Shown here: positions 1-10,055 of the stretch, in pieces
How the letters are laid out: the number at the start of each line of letters is the position of its first letter
Numbering within the stretch: the stretch's first letter is position 1
Assembly (NCBI GenBank): GCA_002077045.2
Contig: KZ111219.1
Location: forward strand, 1 to 34,975
From: Rachicladosporium sp. CCFEE 5018
Taxonomy: Eukaryota > Ascomycota > Dothideomycetes > Cladosporiales > Cladosporiaceae
Direction of reading: 5' to 3'
DNA: 34,975 nt
The notes under the pieces: model-generated
Told to the model about the DNA's origin: nothing
The model's input: only the letters and a program-made list of their open reading frames with translations
Database searches by the model: none
Made by a program: the position numbers and the translations under genes

Positions 1-1178
1 GTTTGACTTGTCTTGCAGAGTGTGGCAGTGGTCTCGCCAGAGATATGATCAATGATATGAATAGGGTGTGGAGCGCCTCTGGTCAGTTTCTGTCCGTCGA
101 CGAGGACACTGGCGACGAGTTCGGGGTTGCTGAAGGTCCGAAGGCATTCTCCAGTATCGACGCTCCAGACTTTCACACAAAGATCGCCGGAGCTGGATAT
201 TATCTTGTCTTCATGGACGTGAACCGCCGTGACACCGCCCTCATGTCCCTTCAATGTGAAACCTTGAGTCAACGTGCGGTAAAGGCTCAAGTCAGCCGAA
301 GAATCAATTGCTTGTACAGACCAGTCTTGCTTCCAGGTTTTTACGTGGTTGTCCATTGAGCCAGTAGCAAGGACACCGCCAAAGAAGTGCAGGCTGACAA
401 CAGCACTGTCGTGGGCGCGTGGTATTGCCTGGAGCAGCTCCCCTGTGGAGAATCTCCATACGAACACTTCTGCAGAGCTGCTCCCAGAAACGATGATGTC
501 CTTCCCGCCGTCAAAGTGCAGCGCGTACACGCGTCCACGGTGGCCTCGCAGTGGCCTTCCGTTGAGACGCTGGCTGTCCAGATCCCACCTGCGGACTGTA
601 CCGTCAGCACCACCGCTCACCAGTTGTCGGCCACACTGCTGGATAGCATACACAGCGCCGGTGTGGCCCTCTGCTGCATGGTCCGAGTGTGGAAGCTGGA
701 ACTGAATGAAGCGGCCAGCGTCCCAGTTGTCCTTGAGACGTGTTCTTTGACGGAAAAGGAAGTGCCAGGTGACGTCTTGATCCTGTGAGACTCCGTCGAG
801 CATGACCTGCCGCGACCTTTGGGCGCACAAGTGATGATCGTGCATCCCACTGGCGTCCGTGTCTGTTACTTTCCACCCTTCTCGCAGATACAACGCCTTC
901 CAAAGACATGGTGAGAGGCATAGTGCTCGCCACCGCTGTGATACGGCGGAGGCTTTGACTAAGGAGGTGACTTCAAGGTAGCTCAGAATATCGAAGACAA
1001 GCTCAAGCGGCAGAACATGGGTTGGGTCTGGCTGTCCTTGTTGTAGACGAGCGACAAACGTTCGGTCCTGCACAGAATATTTTAGCTGGAGACCCCTCCC
1101 TTCCACTTTGCGGAATTCGAGCTCACACTCTGCTCGGCTACGGTACACATCGCAGTGCCGAGCTTGTTGTACACGAAG
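1..1178 (-). CDS. F-box/WD40-repeat protein, partial (3' end beyond left edge)
   Basis: One minus-strand frame is open from the in-frame TGA at 1179-1181 to position 1 and has no useful ATG, so it is an internal or second exon. It encodes an F-box near 945-1010 (LPLELVFDILSYL, then VSQRWRALCLSPCLWKALYL), a linker, and from about position 665 at least four WD40 repeats. The repeats begin GHTG, GHRG, AHDS and GHEG and carry blade ends such as DGTVRRWD and LCVKVWSVD; a fifth starts before the edge. F-box/WD40 proteins are substrate receptors of SCF (Skp1-cullin-F-box) ubiquitin ligases: the F-box binds Skp1 and the propeller binds the substrate. The start exon lies to the right. A possible acceptor is the TAG at about 1139-1141. 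The substrate cannot be told. Confidence 0.87.
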
Positions 1179-1897
1179 TCAGGTCTAGTAGTGCGACTTT
1201 GCAGGAAGTTGATTCGGCTTTCAAGCAGACTTTGAAGCCTTTGGACTGGTCCAGTATCTCGGGTTTGACGAAGCGAAGTAACTCATGTGAGCTGGACGGC
1301 TTCTCTCGATCTTCAAGTATTCGCGCTAGAAAGCTAGAGGGCCGTGCACTGCGAAGGATCCGACGTAAGCAACAAACAATAATAACAACAGAGGCGTTCG
1401 TAAATAAACAACCGAGTCAGACCCCGAGCTATGAACAATGCTCGCAAGGAGTCCCATGCTTTCTGGTTCTACCTGCTTTTACAACCAAGCAGACCGGACC
1501 CTGATTCTTTGATAGGGAGCTGCAGCTTGTAGGCACTAATGTCACTTCTGCGCTATACCGCAGTGCAACATTAATATCATCATCGCTTTCCGGGAAAGGG
1601 AAAGGATGAGAACGCCCGTGACAGCACGATTAATAGAGCATCGACCCGAGCCTCTAGTGACAGCTTAACGGTGGAATCAGCAACATCCCTTACCAGAAGG
1701 TGATATCGACGAGAGCAGGATAAGCAGCCGGCCCAGACCGTGTCGATGAACTAGGCAGTACGTGCCGAATCAGGTTTCATCTGTCGAACTCGATCCCTGC
1801 TACTCCACAATGCACTACCCATATCCAACTCACCATTGCTTCGTCATTAAACCCTGCTAGAGACTATTATCATTACACATTTCCTATACGGCAGGAG
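1179..1897. other. No firm gene; possible upstream exon of the F-box/WD40 gene
   Basis: A minus-strand frame is open from about 1400 down to about 1140 and reads like coding sequence (for example ELLRFVKPEILDQSKGFK). It is not in the frame of the F-box exon, so it could be its upstream exon joined by an intron ending near 1140, or 5' leader. From 1500 to 1897 I see no convincing ORF, RNA gene or repeat. This stretch probably holds the promoter of the F-box gene and the 3' flank of the Zn2Cys6 gene. Confidence 0.3.
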
Positions 1898-2504
1898 TCA
1901 GCCGTCCATGAGACTTGCATTAGTCTGTCGCTTTCGCCCACGAGACAGCTCCCCATGTAACCTCCCATCCCAAAACCACGACCACCTGGTATTCGGAGAC
2001 TCCTCTCTTCGGCTGCATCCAGTCGCACTTTTGTCAAACCTCTCCCCAAGATCGATTGACTGCCCCAAGATGATGTTGGTGGACTCGTTAAGTTCGGATC
2101 CTTTAGTACTGACGCTGCCTTCAGACACGTCGGAGACACCAGAGTCTACGCTGTGGGCGTCTTCGACCGTCCTGCGGGGTCGCACATATTGGGAACAACG
2201 TTGGCTTGCTGCAAACGCTGGTACATTGAGTAGATGCCGGCTACTAGTTGCCATCGCTGGCGTTCTAGTAGATCAACGTATGAACTCGTGTAGACTCGAT
2301 TGCGTTCGATCCTTTTGCGACTGTCATGGATAATCTTGGTCAGTTGTGCATCGATTATGGGGCGAGATAGTCGCAGACGGACCTGTAGGCACAGACACTA
2401 TCGTCGCCTCTGCATTTGTTACAAGGCAAGTGTCCGTCACACTTTCCTTTCTTCAACCTACAGCGATCACATGCTTTGCGCACTCGAGTATGATGAACGC
2501 TCAT
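1898..2504 (-). pseudogene. Zn2Cys6 fungal transcription factor, frame broken after the DNA-binding domain
   Basis: Exon 1 (2504-2383) starts MSVHHTRVRKACDRC and holds a perfect binuclear zinc cluster, C-x2-C-x6-C-x5-C-x2-C-x6-C, with the basic stretch RLKKGK. A 62-nt intron (2382-2321, donor GTCCGT, acceptor CATGACAG) joins in phase to exon 2, which reads SRKRIERNRVYTSSYVDLLE, a linker and dimerisation-like helix typical of this class. The frame stops at a TAG at 2146-2148 after 98 residues. Acidic, serine-rich coding sequence (DSGVSDVSEGSVSTKGSELN) continues in another frame to 1898, so a frameshift near 2165-2190 or an unrecognised intron is likely. Family members are nuclear, DNA-binding regulators usually several hundred residues long, so this copy is short. 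The zinc cluster is certain; loss of function is inferred. Confidence 0.75.
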
Positions 2505-3997
2505 ATTAAGGAGGTGGATTGTCGAGCAGTCTCTGGTGAGAATGGCTTAGTGCGGATTGTGATTTCGTCGGTCACGAGCGTACGTTGGCAGAATGTGCTT
2601 AGACTGCGGATGCAGGATTGCATACTAGGTCGCTGACATGTTAGGGTGATGACGATACACGCTAGCGACCAAAATACATGCTAGCGTTATGCGGCCGAAG
2701 CGGCAGCAAATCCCTCAAGTGTGAGTGTTTTGACTCCAATGTGTTTTCCAAGTAATGGCGATTTTCGAGATCGGAAGATGGGAAATCAGAGCTTTGCCGT
2801 AGAGCCGAGCCTAATCTGCATTGATCGCACATCGAATCGTCCTAGTGAAAATCTTCAAACGGGTCATGCGAACAAATACGCGAGCGTGAATATCGAGTCG
2901 TTGTCCCAATCGCAATTACTCTCGCCCTTAGCATGGCATCGCCGATTGATAATGGCAACGCAAATTTACAGGAGCCAATACAACTCAAGCGCCTGAACAA
3001 CACAGTAAGGCGGCAGCTCTGTACTACGGGAACTCATACTGCCGACGCTTTGAACGACGTCCGCAGGCAAGATGAGCGTGCGCTATGCAGTCAGAGTCGA
3101 GAGGTCGCATAAAGTGATTCGAATTGAAGCCCCGCACTTTAGCCGGAGATTTATGAGTGCGAAAATTGGCCTCCATGTAAGCGCCTTCATTCTAATGTTG
3201 CTAATCACTGGCCTAATCGAGGTCTGGACGTCAGGGATTCAAAGAGGCATGGAACCTGACATCAATACCGCAACGTGAGAGTCCTTCACATCTGAGTGCA
3301 TTGGACTGTAGCAAAGCCGACCACCGTGGATCAGGCCCTGGGGGTGAGGGGTAAAGGGCAACAGAAGGTTCACAGCCTGTGGGATCTTGTGAGCACAGCT
3401 ACACCTTCTCAGCTTCTCACAACCTCTCCAAGCTTTTGCAAAATCCTGCCACACCGTGGAATGTACGAGGACATGTCGTATAGCTACGTCGAACCTTCAT
3501 GCAATGCACATCACGATATGCACTCCTTCTTGACCGTCATGACGACTCACCAAGATAATCAAAGTTAGAGGTAGACTTCAAGGCCGACGATTCGCTATGG
3601 GAAGCTGTCTTCAGAGTCTCTCGTCTTATCTGACGCACCTGATCGCAGTAAAATCAGCACTTGATCCTGAACACCGGCGATGGTGTGACTGTCGTCAGGC
3701 TCCGCTACATCCAACGCTGAATACCGAGACTTTTTTTGCAGACTGCGAGAATCTACGCTAGCTAGGATGAGAGACCCGAAGGTCGCGCCACACTCGGAAC
3801 AGGTGGAACCACTCACGCTCCGTGCTACTTCGATGGCCAAAAAGCCTACTGTGGTAAATACCGAGGGCAAACAGACTTGCCCTGCAGTAACGCTAAGCAG
3901 TAGTAATGAATGTAATGACGAGGTCTCCATTTGCACCATAGAAAGAACTCGAAGCAGCCGCTCGAGCCTTTGACTTCGTTCTCGCGTTCATAGTCTC
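2505..3997. other. Gene-poor stretch, no recognised gene
   Basis: Short ORFs exist on both strands, including 2721-2996 and 3072-3278 on plus and 3595-3939 on minus. None has a recognisable domain or a consistent intron model. The 3072-3278 ORF has one hydrophobic run (LHVSAFILMLLITGLIEVW) that could span a membrane, but upstream and downstream frames are riddled with stops. I do not call a gene here. Confidence 0.3.
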
Positions 3998-4384
3998 ATG
4001 AACGAAGAATCTCTTGAGACCACACTCGTTTTACTCCAGTCACAGAAATCTCGCCGGTCACCTTCGCCTCCAACTCGGATCTACCTACAATGGCCGGTGG
4101 TAACCCGCACTTTCAGCCTTACGAACTTCATGATTGCCTCTTCTGCATTATGCTTTCAGGTCTTTGTGCTCTATCCCTGGCACAAAGAGCTGGACGAGGG
4201 CTTTAGTGGAATGCGTCGCGAGCACATGAAGTTCTTACAGGAGGGCCAGAAGCAAAGGGAGAGAGAACTTCAGGGAATTAGGATAGAGCTCGAAATACTT
4301 AGGACGGCGAAGGACATGGGAAAGATAGAGAAGGGGAAAGGAGAGAAGTACTGTAAGAAATGTGAACACCGGAGAGTAGACTAG
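3998..4384 (+). CDS. Small single-span membrane protein with a charged coiled-coil tail
   Basis: A 128-residue ORF starts at the first ATG (MNEESLETT). It has a basic, serine/proline-rich N-terminus (QKSRRSPSPPTR), one hydrophobic segment at about residues 43-60 (FMIASSALCFQVFVLY), and a heptad-like charged helix at about residues 68-115 (MRREHMKFLQEGQKQRERE). It ends in a lysine-rich tail containing the CxxC pair YCKKCEH. This is consistent with a membrane-anchored coiled-coil protein, possibly of the mitochondrial or ER membrane. I do not recognise the family. It is convergent with the BTB gene, whose stop is 63 nt away. Confidence 0.6.
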   Translation: MNEESLETTLVLLQSQKSRRSPSPPTRIYLQWPVVTRTFSLTNFMIASSALCFQVFVLYPWHKELDEGFSGMRREHMKFLQEGQKQRERELQGIRIELEILRTAKDMGKIEKGKGEKYCKKCEHRRVD

Positions 4385-4446
4385 GGCTGACATGTAGTAG
4401 GAGAAGACGATCTACTTACGTTACAGGAGGAGTGAAGCTTTTCATC

Positions 4447-5480
4447 CTAACTTCGACGCCGGATCTTCCGATGACTGCGGGATCGTCTGTGCCATTTGCT
4501 GGAAAAATTCGAGCATTCAGATAAGTATACATGGGGATTTGACATGATGTTTTGGATTTCACGGATTGAGGTTGGGGATCTGTTGACTTGGGTGATGGCG
4601 GGGCGGCTTATGTCGACTGGGTAGACGTCTCCCTCGGCGAAGTTGTTCTGGCCATCTGGGAGGAGGCCGTTGGGAAAGAGTGAAAGGAGGACGAATTCGG
4701 GAAGGGTGAGGAGTTCGTCGCGGGAGAGCGTGAATCGAGTGCCTCTGCTTTGTGGCAGTCACTCCACCTGGTAGCTGATACATTCTTCGTACCTCATATC
4801 GAGCGTGATATTCTCGTCGGAGCCTAGCACAGACTCCAGCCGACAGCACATGTGCCCTGTACACGCATTCGCATACCTCCAAGCGCAGTGTTCGGAAGTG
4901 CCGGCCCTCCTTGCTGCACCTGCGTGATGATGCTCCCGGCAGACGCCATGACGTACGTGAAACCGTTGAGCGGACTCGAGCCTTCTGTATACGGTGGCGG
5001 CGGCTCTCCGTCGTCAAGCTCCTTGCCTGCTTGTCGGTACTTTGTATCTCGTGGTAGCGCGGCCTTGGTGTCTGCAACGACAGAGCTCGCGGGACCCTCT
5101 CCGACAGCGAAAGCACTAGACGGGCTGCTATGCCCACTCTCCTCGAATGGCGGAGCGGGACCTCCAGGTGGTGGTGCGAGCGCAGTAACCGATTGCAAGT
5201 CTTGACACGCGGTGACAATAGCGCGATAAGGGTCTGATGCGGACGGGGTGGGGCAGTAGCGCGACGGAAAGTTGTGAGCGGAGAACGGCGGCGGCGATTC
5301 AACAGCAGTGACAGTGGTCTCTTCCCTGGCCTGGTGAGACGATTCCGCGCTGGAGAGTTCGAAGTGGGAGTCAGCGTCGAGCTTGAGCGGAGCGGCGGGC
5401 ACGTGGCTGCGGAGGGAGGGTGTGGTATGCACGGAAGAGGTGGTGGAATCCACTGTGGCGGTGATGGGAGGAGTGCACAA
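4447..5480 (-). CDS. BTB/POZ (KCTD/Whi2-like) domain protein, C-terminal part probably broken
   Basis: The model has exon 1 at 5480-4877, intron 53 nt, a 31-nt exon 4823-4793, intron 48 nt, and exon 3 at 4744-4447; it encodes 310 residues and all phases agree. The N-terminal 200 residues are serine/proline-rich and disordered, with EPPPPYTEG. The joined exons give SDENITLDM then RGTRFTLSRDELLTLPEFVL and SLFPNGLLPDGQ, the start of a fungal BTB/POZ domain of the YLR108C/Whi2 type. These are adaptors for cullin-3 ligases or signalling phosphatases. After YPVD (about 4612) the usual continuation of the BTB fold is absent. A family-like fragment QMAQTIPQSSEDPA appears about 115 nt further on in another frame. 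The copy may therefore have lost a segment, or a degenerate intron lies there. Family members are usually longer, about 400-500 residues. Confidence 0.72.
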
Positions 5481-5755
5481 GGCTGGCGCGTGTTGTGGTT
5501 GTAGCGACTGCGTAGTGCGTAGTAGGTACTACAATGCACGTGCAGTGCGATTGACCATAGGGGCTAGAGCGAGGGCAGGGGGACGCGGGGAGGACGGCTT
5601 GGCCCGAGAAGCGGACACGACCAACTGGGATGGAAGCAAATTTCTTGTATATTCTATACATGTGACTCTCCTATCACGTCCCTACGAACCTTTCCGATCT
5701 TGCAAAGCTTCATGTATCTGACGCGAGTACGCGAACGTTCACTGTATACATAGCA

Positions 5756-6817
5756 CTACGTGTACGTTGGACTTACCTCATTCACTCGACTCATACACGA
5801 TTCCCACTTGCCTTTATCGCTTTTTGCTTCTTCTCCTTGGGCGCCTTGATTGCCACGGCGGCAGGATCCATGCCTTGAAAGCGATCCAGATCTCCTGCGC
5901 ATAGTATCGAAGACTGTCCTCCTCCATCCAGTCAGTAACCCACTCTGGTATGCCGAGACGTGTCGAAGCACACAATGCAGATACTGAGGCTGTGATAATC
6001 TTTGCGCTCGAGTGGTCTCGAAGGCAGCTTCACTGGCTTTCCAGAAGCAGTCGAAGATGCGTAACGCCTTCGTGATCTCCGCCAACGTGGGGCAGTAGGG
6101 CTTCAATCACAGTCCACCATCCCACTGGTCAGCCAAAGAGGCATCTCCGTAATGCCATGCTGATCCGCAATGGAGGCATGCACGTCGTGGGGATCATTAC
6201 CATAGAGCCTGGCAAGCTCGAACCTGAGACCGTCCGAGTCGAAAGCAATATCCGATACCGCGATACGCTGGTAGTTCCCACAGTTATGCTGCGCCGTAGT
6301 TCAATGCCTCGCCTGGGTGTGCTGCTACAGGAGTAGCATGCGCGTGGCCAGCTTGCCCATCTTGGGCGTGACGATCGTCATGATCTTCAACTTTGCTCCA
6401 AGCAGCGCCTGATCTGTCTCACCCAGCCTAGGTGCATGTCCAGCTGTCGCCATGATCATCATGGAAGCGTCCCAGAGACTATGGGTTGCTCCAGCGTAGA
6501 GGTCAGGGTGATTGCTGAACAGCGAAGCGGTTGCGATATCAATGGCTTCGCCTTTACCTTTCCAAGCGTCGACGTCGATTAGAAGGATCTCTTTGGCGAG
6601 CTCACGGAGGATCAGCACCAAGACCGTTACAGCACGTACCCAGGGCTATCGAGTCCTTTGTCGTTCCTTGTTCCGAGGGTGCCAAAGGACTGACTGTATA
6701 ACCCCGGCGAAGTGCCCCGCTCCGATGACTGCGATCTTCGTGATGTAGTTTGGATATGTGACAGGACTCGAGGCCTGATGAGCGAAATGGCTCAGGATGT
6801 ACCTTTTTCACTGGCAT
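5756..6817 (-). pseudogene. L-lactate/malate dehydrogenase-family relic
   Basis: A 5-codon first exon (6817-6803, MPVKK) and a 67-nt intron lead into IAVIGAGHFAG at 6735, the Rossmann NAD-binding GxGxxG motif. A second block at 6627-6325 reads ELAKEILLIDVDAWKGKGEA, with the Asp that binds the adenosine ribose, and TAGHAPRLGETD. The family frame then shifts near 6335 (AHPGEALNYGAA), hits TAA at 6284-6286, shifts again near 6265 and continues as DGLRFELARLYG with DPHDVHASIADQHG, where the catalytic His region sits. A helix-like remnant (ALRIFDCFWKASEAAFETT) follows near 6040. The interval 6628-6700 between the first blocks holds a stop and no clear AG acceptor. The functional enzyme would be a cytosolic NAD-dependent 2-hydroxyacid dehydrogenase of about 310-330 residues; this copy cannot encode it. 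The last part (5760-6000) is weakly assigned. Confidence 0.8.
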
Positions 6818-6952
6818 GGCGCGTGTCAGTAATCGAGATGGACTACTTATTCGCTCCCGTCGATCTACAAGTTCGATGGATTCGTGATAGACGATCGTTC
6901 CGACAGCGTTCCTTGGTCGTTGCCGTATTATAGTACTCGCTGCCTAAAGTTG

Positions 6953-7123
6953 TTAAACGCACAATATTGTAGACCCGGGGCGGATGATCTGGACACCACT
7001 GCGTGTCTTAATCCCGAGAGCATCGCGAATAGCCACGCGTGTACCGTGCGGCAGCCACTCGGCAATCAAGACCACGGGCCCCCTACCCCAGCTCTCTGGC
7101 TCACGCCACATCTCACACTTCCA
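6953..7123 (-). other. Unrecognised coding-like block upstream of the dehydrogenase relic
   Basis: A minus-strand frame between a TGA at 7124-7126 and a TAA at 6953-6955 reads MWREPESWGRGPVVLIAEWL then HGTRVAIRDALGIKTRSG, ending VQIIRPGSTILCV. The composition and the lack of stops suggest a real C-terminal exon. Upstream minus-strand frames hold further coding-like snippets (ETVALQDIGPICIPSHGPG near 7190-7245, EMRVLELMSGTTMARM near 7265-7310) that are not in one frame. This may be a decayed gene lying head to tail with the dehydrogenase relic. I cannot name the family. Confidence 0.35.
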
Positions 7124-7649
7124 TCATGATGCAACCTCAAATGTCAGAGACTCCTCAAGCTGTCACAACTCCTTGCACACCGCAACCAGGGCCGTGAGAT
7201 GGTATACAGATGGGTCCGATGTCTTGCAGGGCTACGGTCTCCGAGGCTGTCCGTGCCGTGGCATGCGCGCCATAGTCGTTCCACTCATGAGCTCCAGGAC
7301 ACGCATCTCGTCATGCTCTCCATGCCCAGCTCACAGCTCGGCGGTGGAACGGTGCCTGCTTGGTCAGATGCGCCATATGTGAGCCACCCGAGAGCCTGTC
7401 TCTTGTCTACCCGGATGGACTGCGGACGGCTGCAATGTAATCTAGTCCTCGAGTGTGCTCGTTGGCTGACTGCGGGCTTGGCATCGGTCTGTGGTTGTAG
7501 TAGTCCTCTCTTAATTCTATGCAGGAGTACAGTAATAAGAGACCATTTCCCTCCAGAAGTCATTTAGTTGTCTGGGCTCCATACTAATTTGCTTCATCTC
7601 TACCCTCACTCCACAGTACGTACAGGCGCCAGCTCACACATATCCTGCA
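7124..7649. other. Mostly unassigned sequence before the 7650 gene
   Basis: Besides the minus-strand snippets noted at 7190-7310, there is no firm gene. The last 80 nt (7565-7649) are pyrimidine-rich (CTTCATCTCTACCCTCACTC), as is common just upstream of fungal start codons, and probably form the promoter/leader of the plus-strand gene at 7650. Confidence 0.3.
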
Positions 7650-8889
7650 ATGGACGTTAAGAACGGCTCGAGTCTGTTTGAGATACCACACAAAGAAACA
7701 CAATCGACTAGCAATGCAGCCTCGGACCATCACCACTTCATCATCGCAAAGCGGGTACTTCACGGTCTTCGTGTGCTGCAAGCTGGCGGCGCAGACGTGA
7801 AGACTTCAAGTGTCTTTCGGCGGACGGAGGACCATGAAGGTCACGATAGTCTTCCGGCCGTCCTCACCAAGCTGTGGGTTAGTCTTTCGATGAAGGCCGG
7901 GAAGGACCACGCGATCGAATTTGGATTTGTCTGTCACGACGGAACATCTATAATCGACTTTGCTGTGCAGATATTACACCTAAGCCACGATGTAAGCGAG
8001 GGTTTCGCATTAGATCTTTCCCTAGATGGTAGAGCGCACGCATTGGAGGACTGTCCGATGAACACATTACGCACCATCTCCAGAGACAATGGTTGCAAGT
8101 TCGTAGGCGCGGGAATCGCGGCAGACATGGTGCAGGCTTGTCCCAATCTGGCCAGCAGACTGTGGACAGAGCTTGATATCCTGTCGATCGTGCTTGAGAA
8201 AATTTCTGATCAACAAGACGTGGATGAGGTGGCCGATGTCATGGCGAGGAAATGCGTCCTGTAAGCTAGCTAGTGGCTTTGCTTAGCGATCGCGTTCTTT
8301 TGCTGACTTCAGAACAGTTGCTTTGGCCCAGATCTACAGCCGCGACTCCAGGTTGGGCCTCTTGGCGAGGTGGGTGTAGATCTCGGTGGCCGATGTACCA
8401 TCGCACTCCCTGAACGCTACGCATCTACAGTCGGTGAGCGCTCAACTCGGATGGCGGTCAGCTACTCCCATTGCTTGCGGAGAAAACACAAGAAGCTGGC
8501 CTTTTTCTCTACTACCTCGCAGGGAAGGGCAGCCCGTAGGCGCCACGCTCTATTGAGGTATCTGAACTGCCTCGAGGTGAATTGCAGTTGGTGTGTGAAC
8601 CCGTTCTCCCGTCCTGACAGCCTCTGACTGACGACACCAGGCTTGTACCGCGTGCAAAGCCTGAAGCAGCACACACACACACGAGAAAGTCCGTCAAATC
8701 CTCCGCGGTGAAGGAGATCGTCACGAATCGTTCCCCGAGGCCTACAAAAGCATCGTTGACAAATGGACAATGACCATTGCGGAGACTTACAAGTGGGTAG
8801 CAGACGGAGGTCCTCTTGCATCTGGAGATCGTAGCGGCTCGGCAGCGATAGTGATTGATGATTTCACCATGCCAGCTCAGGCACAATGA
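7650..8889 (+). CDS. Conserved-looking multi-exon protein of unknown function
   Basis: Exon 1 (7650-8260) starts MDVKNGSSLFEIPHKE and is open for 203 codons. An intron starts GTAAGC at 8261 and ends at CAG 8317; it joins in phase to CFGPDLQPRLQVGPLGEVGV and LGGRCTIALPERYAS. A second intron may start at GTGAGC 8434 and end near 8492. A further acceptor (CTGACTGACGACACCAG) lies near 8640. The last exon is clear: KVRQILRGEGDRHESFPEAY, then TMTIAETYKWVADGGPL, ending MPAQAQ at 8889. The frame between the 8641 acceptor and this last exon does not close, and the discrepancy sits at a short (AC)n run. No signal peptide or membrane segment is seen. I do not recognise the family. Its stop overlaps the tail of the CWC22 fragment on the other strand. 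Confidence 0.65.
8670..8682. repeat. (CA)n microsatellite inside an exon
   Basis: Six and a half CA units lie in the 3' part of the 7650-8889 gene. The reading frames before and after it disagree in a way that one extra AC unit would repair. Confidence 0.75.
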
Positions 8890-9373
8890 ACTTGATGTTC
8901 GAGACGTTAACCTTGTTGATCAGACCGTTGATGCTCTTTTTCAGTGCCTCCCAGGCCATTCGCTGGTACTCCTTGGATGACTTGTCGGTGATCTGAGCTT
9001 GCAGTGCCTTCAGACGGGCTGCTGGGATGTACGTCCCGCCGGAGCGTATGGTGAGCAGACGATCGTACTCTGCCTTGGCTGCGGCCTGCTTATCAGAATC
9101 TGAGAGTGGTTTGGCGGGTTCTGCGACATCGCGTTGCCGCATCCCGAGCTGTTGCGCTCGCTCGCCTGCTCATTGTCTGTCGACATCGTGGGGGAGTGCT
9201 TCTCGTTGCCGCGGCGGTGATCGTGCTCGGGGAGGGGAGGATGATCGCCAGCGGAGTGGAGGAGCATCTCGTCGGGGTGAAAGTGATCGTGACGGCGCTC
9301 GTTTGCGTGGGTCGCTGTCAGGTGCTGGCTCGGGGGATGCCATGCGCACTGCTTGCGCGGCCACAGCCGCCAT
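8864..9373 (-). pseudogene. CWC22: CWC22 (pre-mRNA-splicing factor) N-terminal fragment
   Basis: From ATG 9373 the frame encodes an arginine/serine-rich N-terminus (RAPSRSLSPRRDAP), meets a TGA at 9170-9172, and continues in the same frame with KQAAAKAEYDRLLTIRSGG, RLKALQAQITDKSSKEYQRM and AWEALKKSINGLINKVNVSN. This is the hallmark entry to the MIF4G domain of Cwc22, which in the spliceosome binds eIF4AIII and places the exon-junction complex. Homology stops abruptly at IVPEL (about 8873), where the family continues with FGENL and several hundred more residues; here the frame ends at 8864. CWC22 is a core spliceosome gene, so a full copy is expected elsewhere and this is a truncated duplicate with a premature stop. 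The breakpoint falls within the last 20 nt of the plus-strand gene ending at 8889. Confidence 0.88.
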
Positions 9374-9676
9374 ATTGAGAATCAGTGCTAAAACCTAGTT
9401 GATCGCACAGTTTCGTTGACTTCCATGGAGTCCTCTCCACACGGTATCGCTCGTCCCGAAGCGCTGAGTAATGGTGAGTGAGTAAATGTATGCAAACTTT
9501 GAGGAAAGTCATCACGAGCCAGCGCGAATGACTCGCGTGCCGCGTTCTGGTGGCCACCTAGTGGAGACCACGACTTCACTCCCACATAAATGGCAGCAAA
9601 TATCTACGTGCGGCATTCAAGTGCTGAGAAGACTGCTACTTCACACGAAGGATGCGAGACGCGCAGAGCTCACATC
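9374..9676. promoter_or_regulatory. Divergent intergenic region between the CWC22 fragment and DPM2
   Basis: 303 nt without a convincing ORF separate the start codons of two outward-facing genes, so the DPM2 promoter must lie here. No TATA box or repeat stands out. Confidence 0.4.
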
Positions 9677-10055
9677 ATGGGCGCCGGCAAACCAGTAAGC
9701 CCTAGCCCTGCCCTCTGCGCAGCAGCTCACTGACCTGTATATAGCTCGACAGACTAGTCGGCCTCGCGATGCTCATAGTCTCCAGCACAGTCTTTGCCTA
9801 CTACACAGTATGGACGCTGCTCATGGTACTGCGCGCTCCTATGCTTGCCACCTATCTCTGCTGAGATAGCTCCAGCGATTCGTCGACGACTCTCACTTCT
9901 TCCACTCCCTCTTTCCTCTTCGAGTCTGGGCGATCCGCATTCCCGTTATCCTCCTACTTCTCGGCGGCGCAGTAGTTGGCAGCTTCTTGAGCGTGGTCAT
10001 GATAAGGAGTAATCGCAAGAAAGCGCGCAAGGCAAGGGCTAAGAAGGCATCATGA
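9677..10055 (+). CDS. DPM2: Dolichol phosphate-mannose synthase regulatory subunit DPM2
   Basis: Three exons are seen: 9677-9694 (MGAGKP), 9745-9825, and about 9876-10055, with introns of 50 nt each. The product is about 92 residues: LDRLVGLAMLIVSSTVFAYY is the first membrane span, followed by TVWTLLM, a lumenal loop, and RVWAIR then IPVILLLLGGAVVGSFLSVV as the second. It ends in a basic cytosolic tail (RSNRKKARKARAKKAS). This two-span layout and length match DPM2, an ER membrane subunit that stabilises the Dpm1 catalytic subunit making Dol-P-mannose for N-glycans, O-mannosylation and GPI anchors. The second acceptor could instead be at 9869, adding two residues. No defect is visible, so this gene looks functional. 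It is convergent with the P450 gene. Confidence 0.93.

Noticed and set aside
1022..1504. Plus-strand ORF of 160 codons
   Set aside because: It is antisense to the F-box exon and its upstream open frame; no domain.
4559..5539. Long minus-strand ORF of 326 codons
   Set aside because: It overlaps the BTB gene in another frame, is proline/arginine-rich without domains, and the spliced BTB model with three phase-consistent exons explains the region better.
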